This document shows, in pieces, positions 25,418 to 32,492 of a stretch of DNA of 64,000 bases. Made by a program: the position numbers and the translations under genes. The stretch's first letter is position 1, and each line of letters begins with the position of its first letter. Origin of the DNA: GCA-2862585 sp049890295 (GTDB lineage: Bacteria; Bacteroidota; Bacteroidia; Flavobacteriales; UBA7312); NCBI GenBank assembly GCA_049890295.1, contig JBMHBP010000002.1:1-64000 (forward strand), read 5' to 3'. Below the pieces are notes generated by a model. The model saw only the letters and a program-made list of their open reading frames with translations. It searched no databases and was not told the DNA's origin.

Positions 25418-25690
25418 ATGAACAAAACCTTTACCCAAAACGACTTAATACGATTTATTTATAATGAAATGAGTGTTGAAGAAGCCGATTTACTAACCGA
25501 TTCGTTAAGACAAGATGTTGACTTAAAAATAGCTTATGATGAGTTAAAAGCAAGTTCAATTCTTCTAGATTCTACCGTCATTTCGAAAAAGCCTTCAGCA
25601 TTTACGATTTCTAAAATAAAGTCTTATGCTCGAGCATTTTCATCTACAAAATCTAATGTAATTGATAGGATAGATTTAATCTTAAATTAG
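25418..25690 (+). CDS. small conserved protein downstream of the ECF sigma factor
   Basis: 90 aa, not firmly recognised. The N-terminus NDLIRFIYNEMSVEEADLL resembles the first helices of zinc-less anti-sigma-like proteins (the 'YxE..' helix found before a transmembrane segment), but no membrane span or zinc site is present, so a soluble anti-sigma or regulator is only a guess from position. The C-terminal half is basic (KIKSYARAFSSTKS). It is followed directly by a terminator, which closes a two-gene unit with the sigma factor. Confidence 0.6.
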   Translation: MNKTFTQNDLIRFIYNEMSVEEADLLTDSLRQDVDLKIAYDELKASSILLDSTVISKKPSAFTISKIKSYARAFSSTKSNVIDRIDLILN

Positions 25691-25721
25691 TTAATAGCAA
25701 TAACGATCAATTTCATAGTTG

Positions 25722-25750
25722 CCCTTTCTTTAATTAGAAAGGGTTTTTTT
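25722..25750 (+). terminator. intrinsic terminator of the sigma-factor unit
   Basis: Perfect 8-bp stem ccctttct (25722-25729) / agaaaggg (25736-25743) followed by seven T. The nth start codon is only 10 nt beyond the T tract. Confidence 0.9.
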
Positions 25751-25757
25751 ATTTTTG
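25750..25757 (+). promoter_or_regulatory. -7 box directly before nth
   Basis: TATTTTTG, beginning with the last T of the terminator, ends 3 nt before the nth ATG at 25761. By the SRP RNA calibration the transcript would begin on the A of the ATG. Confidence 0.45.
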
Positions 25758-25760
25758 ATA

Positions 25761-26399
25761 ATGATTAAAAAAGATCGATTTAAAGCTTTTGTTGATTATT
25801 TTGAGTATAACATGCCTGAGGCTGAAACTGAACTTAATTATTCTAATGATTTTGAGTTATTAATTGCTGTAATTTTATCCGCTCAATGTACCGATAAAAG
25901 AGTCAATCAAGTTACTCCAGCTCTTTTTGAAGCGTATCCTACTATTGAGTCTATGTCATATGCAACAAAAGAAGATATATTCAACTACATTCGCTCGATA
26001 AGTTATCCAAATAACAAATCAAATCATTTAGTTGGAATGGCCAATATGTTAGTTAATAAATTTAATTCAACTATACCGCAAACAGTGCAAGAATTACAAG
26101 AATTACCAGGGGTCGGAAGGAAGACAGCTAATGTTGTAGTATCTGTTTTATATGATGTTGCTGCCATGCCAGTTGATACCCATGTTTTTCGAGTATCAGA
26201 ACGAATTGGTTTAACTACAAATGCTAAAACACCATTGGAATGCGAAAAACAATTGGTCAAACATTTCCCCAAAAATAAATTAAGTGTTGCTCATCATTGG
26301 CTTATTTTACATGGGAGATATACCTGTTTGGCCCGTAGTCCAAAGTGTGAAGATTGTGGTATTTCTTCTATTTGTAAATTTTTTAAAAAGAAAAACTGA
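25761..26399 (+). CDS. nth: endonuclease III
   Basis: Base-excision-repair glycosylase/AP lyase for oxidised pyrimidines, 212 aa. Start at ATG 25761, since the in-frame TTG at 25755 sits inside the promoter box. Helix-hairpin-helix LPGVGRKTANVVVSV (~114-128) contains the catalytic Lys, and VDTHVFRVSERIGL holds the catalytic Asp. The C-terminal 4Fe-4S ligands have the C-X6-C-X2-C-X5-C pattern within CLARSPKCEDCG and SSICKFF. Possibly followed by read-through into bcp-recA. Confidence 0.96.
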   Translation: MIKKDRFKAFVDYFEYNMPEAETELNYSNDFELLIAVILSAQCTDKRVNQVTPALFEAYPTIESMSYATKEDIFNYIRSISYPNNKSNHLVGMANMLVNKFNSTIPQTVQELQELPGVGRKTANVVVSVLYDVAAMPVDTHVFRVSERIGLTTNAKTPLECEKQLVKHFPKNKLSVAHHWLILHGRYTCLARSPKCEDCGISSICKFFKKKN

Positions 26400-26475
26400 T
26401 TTGTTAATAATTACAACTGATATTAATTGTATTTGCTGACTTTTTTTTGCTCTTTTGTTAGTCAAAAATTTATCA

Positions 26476-26940
26476 ATGACAAATTTAAAAGAAGGCGATA
26501 AAGCCCCTAATTTTTCAGTAGTAAATCAGGATGATCAACTACTTACCTTAGAAAATTTTAAAGGTAAAAAGTTAATTCTTTATTTCTATCCAAAAGATAA
26601 CACACCTGGCTGTACTGCAGAGAGTTGTAATTTAAGGGATAATTACTCAGAGCTTCAATCTTTAGGTTTTGAAGTGTTAGGAGTAAGTGCAGACAGTATA
26701 TCATCACACAAAAAATTCATTGATAAGTTTGATTTACCATTCAATTTATTATCAGACTCTGACAAAGCAGTAATTAATGCTTTTGGTGTCTGGGGGCCCA
26801 AAACATTTATGGGTAAAAAATATGACGGTATTCATCGTACAACATTTGTTATTGATGAGAATGGAATAATCGAAAAAATCTTTACTAAAGTAAAAACTAA
26901 AGAACATACTCAACAAATTCTAGAAACTTACAAATCTTAA
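26476..26940 (+). CDS. bcp: thioredoxin-dependent thiol peroxidase (Bcp/PrxQ)
   Basis: Peroxiredoxin reducing H2O2 and organic peroxides, 154 aa from ATG 26476. A TTG at 26455 would add seven atypical residues. The signature DNTPGCTAESCNLRD holds the peroxidatic Cys and the resolving Cys five residues later, the atypical 2-Cys PrxQ arrangement. The conserved Arg is in the GIHRTTFVID strand. Five nt before recA, so probably in one operon linking peroxide defence and recombination. Confidence 0.95.
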   Translation: MTNLKEGDKAPNFSVVNQDDQLLTLENFKGKKLILYFYPKDNTPGCTAESCNLRDNYSELQSLGFEVLGVSADSISSHKKFIDKFDLPFNLLSDSDKAVINAFGVWGPKTFMGKKYDGIHRTTFVIDENGIIEKIFTKVKTKEHTQQILETYKS

Positions 26941-26945
26941 AATAG

Positions 26946-27950
26946 ATGAGCGAAAAAGAAAAAAATGCAAAACTAAAAGCGCTTCAATTAACTTTGGACA
27001 AAATGGAAAAGTCCTATGGAAAAGGCACAATTATGCGTTTAGGCGATAAGCCAGTAGAGAATATAGATGCAATACCTACAGGATCTTTAGGCTTAGATAT
27101 TGCATTAGGAATTGGTGGTTATCCAAGAGGAAGAGTGATCGAAATTTATGGTCCTGAATCATCTGGTAAAACAACACTAGCTATTCACGCCATTGCACAA
27201 GCGCAATCGCAAGGTGGTATTGCAGCATTTATTGATGCAGAACATGCCTTTGATCAAGTATATGCCGCCAACCTAGGTGTTAACATTGAAGATTTATTGA
27301 TATCACAACCTGATAATGGTGAACAGGCTCTTGAAATTGCTGATAATCTTATTCGTTCTGGAGCAATTGATATTTTAGTCATCGACTCAGTTGCTGCCCT
27401 AACACCCAAAAGCGAAATAGAAGGTGAAATGGGTGATACTTCTGTTGGTTTACATGCTCGTTTGATGTCAAAAGCATTAAGAAAGTTGACAGGAACAATT
27501 AGCAAAACTGGTTGTACTTGTATTTTTATCAATCAGTTAAGAGAGAAAATAGGAGTAATGTTTGGTAATCCAGAAACAACAACTGGAGGTAATGCCTTAA
27601 AATTTTATTCATCTATTCGATTAGACGTCAGAAAGAGTACTGCTATCAAAGATGGTGATGGTGCCATTGGAAATAAAACTCGAGTAAAAGTTGTGAAAAA
27701 CAAAGTAGCTCCACCTTTTAAGTTAGTCGAGTTTGATATTATGTATGGAAAAGGCATTTCCAAGTCTGGCGAAATCCTAGACAAAGCAGTTGACCTTGAT
27801 ATTGTACAGAAAAGCGGATCTTGGTTTAGTTATGATGGAGATAAATTAGGTCAAGGAAGAGATGCGGTTAAGTTAGTTTTACAAGATAATCCCGAACTTT
27901 CTGAGCAATTAGAAGTAAAAATTAAAGATCATTTAAAAACCCAAAATTGA
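26946..27950 (+). CDS. recA: recombinase RecA
   Basis: Homologous-recombination and SOS-coprotease ATPase, 334 aa. MRLGD start of the core, Walker A GPESSGKTTLAIHA (~67-80), Walker B ILVIDSVAAL, loop L1 region GEMGDTSVGLHARLMSKAL, loop L2 after INQLREKIGVMFGNPETTTG. The C-terminal tail is short and not strongly acidic, as is usual in Bacteroidota. No LexA box is recognisable upstream. Its stop overlaps the TTG start of the next gene. Confidence 0.98.
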   Translation: MSEKEKNAKLKALQLTLDKMEKSYGKGTIMRLGDKPVENIDAIPTGSLGLDIALGIGGYPRGRVIEIYGPESSGKTTLAIHAIAQAQSQGGIAAFIDAEHAFDQVYAANLGVNIEDLLISQPDNGEQALEIADNLIRSGAIDILVIDSVAALTPKSEIEGEMGDTSVGLHARLMSKALRKLTGTISKTGCTCIFINQLREKIGVMFGNPETTTGGNALKFYSSIRLDVRKSTAIKDGDGAIGNKTRVKVVKNKVAPPFKLVEFDIMYGKGISKSGEILDKAVDLDIVQKSGSWFSYDGDKLGQGRDAVKLVLQDNPELSEQLEVKIKDHLKTQN

Positions 27951-28936
27951 TATTTAATCTGAGAAATTTATTATTTCTTTTTTTTGTCTTGTTTGTGTTT
28001 TCATGCAAAAACAAAACTGAAAAATTAGATGAACAAAACAGAACTATCTCACAAATTAGCCTTGAACTTCTTGATTTTCCCAACGATACGAGTTTATTAA
28101 TTGAGAGGAGAGATATGTATTTAGAAGATAGTCTGTGGAGTGAAGCAATCACAGATCAACTTCAGCTATTTTTGACAGACACTACAAATGTGAAATATCG
28201 TTTTGACTTGGCTGATCTATATTATAATCATGCAACTATAAATGTCGATTACTTTTCATTAAGTTATGATTTAGTAAGGGGGAATTATGAATATGCACCT
28301 ATTTTATTATTACGAGCTAAATTGAACTATTTAATTCAAAATTATAAGTCATCTCTCTCAGACATTAACGAGTATTTACCCATAAAACCATTTGATTCTG
28401 AAGCCTACTATTACAAAGGAATGAATTTTAAAGAAATGGGCGATCTTACTCTGGCAAAATCGCAATTTCAAACTGCTGTTGAGCAAAATCCAAATTTTAT
28501 TGATGCTTACGAACAATTAGCTTTTATTTATTCATATAATAATGATACTCTAGCAGAGTATTATTACATAAATGCTATTGAGCTAGACTCAACACAACTA
28601 CACTCATGGTATAACTTAGGGATGTATTACCAAAAACTTGGAAAGTTCAATAAAGCAAAAGAAGCCTATACTTTTATCATCCAAAATGACTCAGCAAATA
28701 CGAATACTCACTATAATCTTGCTTACGTAAATTTAGAACTACAAGATTATTATGCTGCTATACAGCACATAGAAATTGTTCTACAGTATAATTCAGATTT
28801 TGCACCAGCTTATTTTTCCAGAGGTTTGGCGTATAAATATCTTGGTGATAAAGATAGGGCTCAAAGTGACTTTGAACAAACTTTGATTCTTGATAGAAGT
28901 TTTATTGAAGCAGAGTTAGAACTCAATGGGTTATAA
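27947..28936 (+). CDS. TPR-repeat lipoprotein
   Basis: 329 aa. The start is TTG at 27947, overlapping the recA stop (TTGA); no ATG is available before the signal sequence, which ends in a lipobox FVFSC (Cys ~20). The rest is helical tetratricopeptide repeats from ~115 on, for example YYYKGMNFKEMGDLTLAK, HSWYNLGMYYQKLGKFNK, THYNLAYVNLELQDYY and YFSRGLAYKYLGDKDRAQ. Likely a periplasmic or outer-membrane-anchored scaffold; partner unknown. It is followed by a strong terminator shared with the convergent csp gene. Confidence 0.85.
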   Translation: MIFNLRNLLFLFFVLFVFSCKNKTEKLDEQNRTISQISLELLDFPNDTSLLIERRDMYLEDSLWSEAITDQLQLFLTDTTNVKYRFDLADLYYNHATINVDYFSLSYDLVRGNYEYAPILLLRAKLNYLIQNYKSSLSDINEYLPIKPFDSEAYYYKGMNFKEMGDLTLAKSQFQTAVEQNPNFIDAYEQLAFIYSYNNDTLAEYYYINAIELDSTQLHSWYNLGMYYQKLGKFNKAKEAYTFIIQNDSANTNTHYNLAYVNLELQDYYAAIQHIEIVLQYNSDFAPAYFSRGLAYKYLGDKDRAQSDFEQTLILDRSFIEAELELNGL

Positions 28937-28971
28937 TAAAAAAGGCTTCATTTTATATGAAGCCTTTTTTG
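28937..28971. terminator. bidirectional intrinsic terminator
   Basis: Stem aaaaaggcttcat / atgaagccttttt flanked by A and T tracts, between the TPR lipoprotein gene and the convergent csp gene. It can work in both directions. Confidence 0.88.
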
Positions 28972-28991
28972 TTTTTGTTCAAAAAAAGTAT

Positions 28992-29183
<192 letters not shown>

Positions 29184-29205
29184 ATTTGTTGTTTTATAAT
29201 TTCCC

Positions 29206-29213
29206 CAAAGGTA
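29206..29213 (-). promoter_or_regulatory. -7 box for the cold-shock gene
   Basis: TACCTTTG on the minus strand, 22 nt before the ATG at 29183. Confidence 0.45.
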
Positions 29214-29217
29214 ACAA

Positions 29218-29249
29218 AAAAGGCAAACCTAGTAGTCGATTTGCCTTTT
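29218..29249 (-). terminator. intrinsic terminator of the thrS-infC-rpmI-rplT operon
   Basis: Minus-strand stem aaaaggcaaa / tttgcctttt with a 12-nt loop and a T run (plus-strand arms 29218-29227 and 29240-29249), 24 nt after the rplT stop. Confidence 0.85.
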
Positions 29250-29273
29250 ATTATTTTGAAAAAAAATTATGTG

Positions 29274-29621
29274 TTATTTTTTGATGGTTTCAACAATCTT
29301 TTTGAAAGCATCAGGATGATTCATTGCTAAATCTGCTAGTACTTTTCTATTAAGTTCAATTCCTTTTTTAGAAATACCACCCATAAAAACAGAATAACTC
29401 ATTCCGTGTTCTCTTGCTCCTGCACTAATTCTTTGAATCCATAAAGAACGGAAATTTCTTTTCTTTTGCTTACGTCCTACGTAAGCATACTGCATTGCTT
29501 TTTCTACAGCATTTTTAGCTACTGTATGGACGTTTTTTCTTCTTCCGAAGTAACCTTTTGCAGCTTTTAAAACCTTTTTTCTTCTTGCTTTTGCAGCTAC
29601 TGCGTTAACCGATCTTGGCAT
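29274..29621 (-). CDS. rplT: 50S ribosomal protein L20
   Basis: Early assembly protein of the 50S subunit, 115 aa. MPRSVNAVAAKARRKKVLK start, the GYFGRRKNVHTVAKNAV segment, RKQKKRNFRSLWIQRI and the globular C-terminal domain (SYSVFMGGISKKGIELNRK) match the family throughout. Last gene of the operon. In other bacteria L20 represses its own operon; a structured spacer sits between rpmI and this gene. Confidence 0.97.
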   Translation of the reverse strand: MPRSVNAVAAKARRKKVLKAAKGYFGRRKNVHTVAKNAVEKAMQYAYVGRKQKKRNFRSLWIQRISAGAREHGMSYSVFMGGISKKGIELNRKVLADLAMNHPDAFKKIVETIKK

Positions 29622-29636
29622 AGTCTAATAATTTTT

Positions 29637-29688
29637 GGCTGTTAGCGTCTCCGCTATATGGAGATCTTCTTAATGTAAGCTAATAGCC
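29637..29688 (-). promoter_or_regulatory. structured rpmI-rplT spacer, candidate L20 operator
   Basis: The two arms GGCTATTAGC and GCTAACAGCC (plus coordinates 29679-29688 and 29637-29646) form a 10-bp helix with a single mismatch. It encloses a second perfect 5-bp hairpin TCTCC / GGAGA (29648-29652 / 29660-29664). The element ends 15 nt before the rplT start. No T run, so a translational rather than a termination signal is more likely. Confidence 0.5.
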
Positions 29689-29703
29689 TGGTTAGTTAAT
29701 AAA

Positions 29704-29898
29704 TTATAAGCAAAGTTGTTGCTTAATACTTTTCTCGTCTGATTGGTGAACCAATCCTGTTTGAGTTAAATTACGCTTTTGCTTTGTCTCTTTTTTAGTC
29801 AAAATGTGACTTTTGAAAGCGTGCTTTCTCTTAATTTTACCAGTGCCCGTTAGTTTGAAACGTTTTTTTGCACTAGACTTGGTTTTCATTTTTGGCAT
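29704..29898 (-). CDS. rpmI: 50S ribosomal protein L35
   Basis: 64 aa, very basic. MPKMKTKSSAKKRFKLTGTG is the canonical start, followed by KIKRKHAFKSHILTKK. The C-terminus (HQSDEKSIKQQLCL) fits the family. It lies 16 nt after infC and 82 nt before rplT. Confidence 0.97.
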   Translation of the reverse strand: MPKMKTKSSAKKRFKLTGTGKIKRKHAFKSHILTKKETKQKRNLTQTGLVHQSDEKSIKQQLCL

Positions 29899-29914
29899 AA
29901 TATAATGTCCTTAA

Positions 29915-30469
29915 TTATTTATTTTTCTTTTTAGGTGCGATAAACATTGTCATTCGTTTACCTTCTAATTTTGGCATTTGCTCAACAACACCATAATCTT
30001 CTAAAGCTTGTGCAAATTTTAATAATAAAATTTCTCCTTGCTCTTTGAATACTATGCTTCTCCCTCTAAAAAATACAAACGCCTTTACTTTTGCCCCTTC
30101 TTCTAAAAACTTTAGAGCATGTTTTGTTTTAAAATTTAAATCATGCTCTTCTGTATTTGGTCCAAAACGTATTTCTTTAATTACAGTTTTGGTGGCATTA
30201 GCTTTTATAATTTTTTGTCTCTTTTTTTGATCGTATAAGAATTTTTTATAGTCAATAATTTTACAAACTGGAGGGTCAGCTTTTGGAGAAATTTCAACTA
30301 AATCCAACCCTAATTGAGTGGCTATACTTTGTGCTTTAGATATTGGATAAATTCCTGTTTCTACACCTTCACCAACGAGTCTAACAGTTTGGGCTGTAAT
30401 AGCCTTATTGATTTTATGCTCGTTTTCAGGTTTTCTACGATTAAAATTATTTCTTCTTCTTAATGCGAT
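29915..30469 (-). CDS. infC: translation initiation factor IF-3 with non-canonical ATC start
   Basis: IF3 blocks subunit joining and proofreads start codon and initiator tRNA; 184 aa. Starting at the first ATG/GTG/TTG would lose the whole N-terminal domain. The frame is open upstream to the thrS stop at 30482 and encodes ALRRRNNFNRRKPENEHKIN then VRLVGEGVETGIYPIS, the expected N-domain. Within that space the only start-like codon at the right position is ATC (30469-30467), as in other infC genes that use AUU/AUA/AUC. The C-domain has ADPPVCKIIDYKKFLYDQKK and EIRFGPNTEEHDL. 12 nt after thrS. Confidence 0.93.
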   Translation of the reverse strand: MALRRRNNFNRRKPENEHKINKAITAQTVRLVGEGVETGIYPISKAQSIATQLGLDLVEISPKADPPVCKIIDYKKFLYDQKKRQKIIKANATKTVIKEIRFGPNTEEHDLNFKTKHALKFLEEGAKVKAFVFFRGRSIVFKEQGEILLLKFAQALEDYGVVEQMPKLEGKRMTMFIAPKKKNK

Positions 30470-30481
30470 CGTTTTAAGTTT

Positions 30482-32425
30482 TTATTCGAATGTATTAATT
30501 AAACTATTTATTTCGTCTTTAATGTTTTCAATAAATTCATTGATTTCCATACTTCCTAAATCTTCTCCACCATGACGTCTTACAGAAACCTTACTATCAA
30601 GTTGTTCTTTTTCGCCAACAATTAACATGAAAGGCACTTTACTCATTTCTGCATCTCTAATCTTACGGCCTGCCTTTTCTGCTCTCTCATCAATTAGCCC
30701 GCGAATATCGTTATTTTTTAGCAGATTTAAAATATTTTGAGCGTAATCATGGTATTTTTCACTAATTGGTAGTATTGTAACCTGATTTGGTGTTAGCCAA
30801 AGCGGGAAATTCCCAGCACAATGTTCTAGTAGGACAGATATAAATCTTTCCATAGAACCAAAGGGTGCTCTATGAATCATTACTGGACGATGTGAAAGGT
30901 TGTCTGCTCCAATGTAATCTAGTTCAAAACGTTCTGGCAGATTATAGTCCACTTGAATAGTGCCTAATTGCCAACTTCTACCTAATGCATCTTTCACCAT
31001 AAAGTCGAGTTTAGGGCCGTAAAATGCCGCTTCACCATACTCTATTACGGTATTAATATTTCTTTCTTGGGTAGCTTCAATAATAGATCGTTCTGCTTTA
31101 TCCCAATTTTCTTTTGAGCCAATATACTTTTCTGGATTTTGATCATCTCTTAGAGAAATTTGAGCTGTAAAATGCTCAAAACTTAAAGTTTTAAAAATAT
31201 ATAATACTAGATCAATAACTTTTATAAACTCTTCCTTCACTTGATCTTGTGTGCAAAATATGTGAGCGTCATCTTGCGTAAATCCTCTTACTCTAGATAA
31301 GCCGTGTAGTTCTCCTGATTGTTCATATCGATACACTGTGCCAAATTCTGCTAATCTGAGAGGTAAATCTTTGTATGACCTTGGCTTTGTTTTATATATT
31401 TCACAATGGTGAGGACAGTTCATTGGTTTAAGAAGAAATTCTTCACCTTCGGCAGGTGTATTTATTGGTTGAAACGAGTCTTCTCCATATTTAGCATAAT
31501 GACCGGAACAGACGTATAGCTCTTTACTGCCAATATGAGGTGTAATTACTTGACTATAACCAGCCGCTCTTTGTGCTTTTTTCAAAAAGTCTTCTAATCT
31601 TTCTCTCAGCTCGGCACCTTTTGGTAACCAAAGGGGTAATCCTTGTCCTACTTTTTGAGAGAATGAAAAAAGTTCCATTTCTTTTCCAAGCTTTCTATGG
31701 TCTCTTTTTTTAGCTTCTTCTAGTAACTCTAGGTATTCGTTAAGTTCCTTTTGTTTAGGAAAACTGATACCATAAATCCGAGTAAGTTGTTTGTTGTTTT
31801 CATTTCCTCTCCAATAGGCTCCAGCGATATTCAAAAGTTTTATTGATTTTATAAACGATGTATTCGGAATATGTGGGCCTTTGCATAAATCTGTGAAGTT
31901 TCCTTGAGTGTAGAAAGTAATATTTCCATCTTCAAGTTGTTCAATTAATTCTAATTTATACTCATCGTTTTTGTCTTTAAAGTAATTTAAAGCATCTTTT
32001 TTTGATATTTCTTGTCGTTGAAAGTCATTTTTTTGACGAGCTAATTCAAGCATTTTACTTTCAATTTTGCTAAAGTCGTCAGATGATATGTTATGATTTC
32101 CAAAATCAATATCATAGTAAAAGCCATTTTCTATGGCAGGACCAATCCCTAATTTTATTCCAGGAAATAAATCTTCAAGTGCTTCAGCTAAAAGATGAGC
32201 TGATGAATGCCACATGGTTTGCTTACCTTCTTTGTCAGTCCATGTTAATAATTTCAAGCTACAATCTGATTCTATAGGGCTATTAGCATCTTTTACTTGG
32301 TCATTAATTTGACAGGCTAATACGTTTCTTGCCAAACCCTCACTTATTGATTTGGCAATATCCATTGCTGTTGAACCTTTATCAACGCTTTTTATAGTAC
32401 CATCTGGTAAAGTAATTTGAATCAT
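30482..32425 (-). CDS. thrS: threonyl-tRNA synthetase
   Basis: Class II synthetase charging tRNA-Thr, 647 aa, full length. N-terminal TGS domain ~1-60 (ITLPDGTIKSVDKGSTA), editing/SAD domain with HSSAHLLAEALE and the later CKGPHI, then the catalytic core with LKPMNCPHHCEIYK (zinc ligands), LPLRLAEFGTVYRYEQSGEL and VMIHRAPFGSMERF. The C-terminal anticodon-binding domain has ILPISEKYHDYAQNIL and RDAEMSKVPFMLIVG. First gene of the thrS-infC-rpmI-rplT operon. Confidence 0.98.
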   Translation of the reverse strand: MIQITLPDGTIKSVDKGSTAMDIAKSISEGLARNVLACQINDQVKDANSPIESDCSLKLLTWTDKEGKQTMWHSSAHLLAEALEDLFPGIKLGIGPAIENGFYYDIDFGNHNISSDDFSKIESKMLELARQKNDFQRQEISKKDALNYFKDKNDEYKLELIEQLEDGNITFYTQGNFTDLCKGPHIPNTSFIKSIKLLNIAGAYWRGNENNKQLTRIYGISFPKQKELNEYLELLEEAKKRDHRKLGKEMELFSFSQKVGQGLPLWLPKGAELRERLEDFLKKAQRAAGYSQVITPHIGSKELYVCSGHYAKYGEDSFQPINTPAEGEEFLLKPMNCPHHCEIYKTKPRSYKDLPLRLAEFGTVYRYEQSGELHGLSRVRGFTQDDAHIFCTQDQVKEEFIKVIDLVLYIFKTLSFEHFTAQISLRDDQNPEKYIGSKENWDKAERSIIEATQERNINTVIEYGEAAFYGPKLDFMVKDALGRSWQLGTIQVDYNLPERFELDYIGADNLSHRPVMIHRAPFGSMERFISVLLEHCAGNFPLWLTPNQVTILPISEKYHDYAQNILNLLKNNDIRGLIDERAEKAGRKIRDAEMSKVPFMLIVGEKEQLDSKVSVRRHGGEDLGSMEINEFIENIKDEINSLINTFE

Positions 32426-32445
32426 TCTAATTTACGTTTAGATTG

Positions 32446-32453
32446 CAAATATA
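32446..32453 (-). promoter_or_regulatory. -7 box of the thrS operon
   Basis: TATATTTG on the minus strand, 20 nt before the thrS ATG. The short leader leaves no room for a T-box or a Thr-tRNA mimic. Confidence 0.5.
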
Positions 32454-32492
32454 TATATTTGACACATAATTCTAGAACATAATAGAGGTCAC

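Noticed and set aside
30045..30230. Plus-strand open frame inside infC
   Set aside because: Antisense to a conserved gene; composition is a mirror of Lys/Phe-rich IF3 codons.
29915..30307. Short IF3 starting at TTG 30307
   Set aside because: Would lack the whole N-terminal domain, which is present and intact just upstream.
32446..32470. T-box or amino-acid attenuator before thrS
   Set aside because: The predicted leader is only ~17-20 nt and contains no specifier loop or antiterminator.
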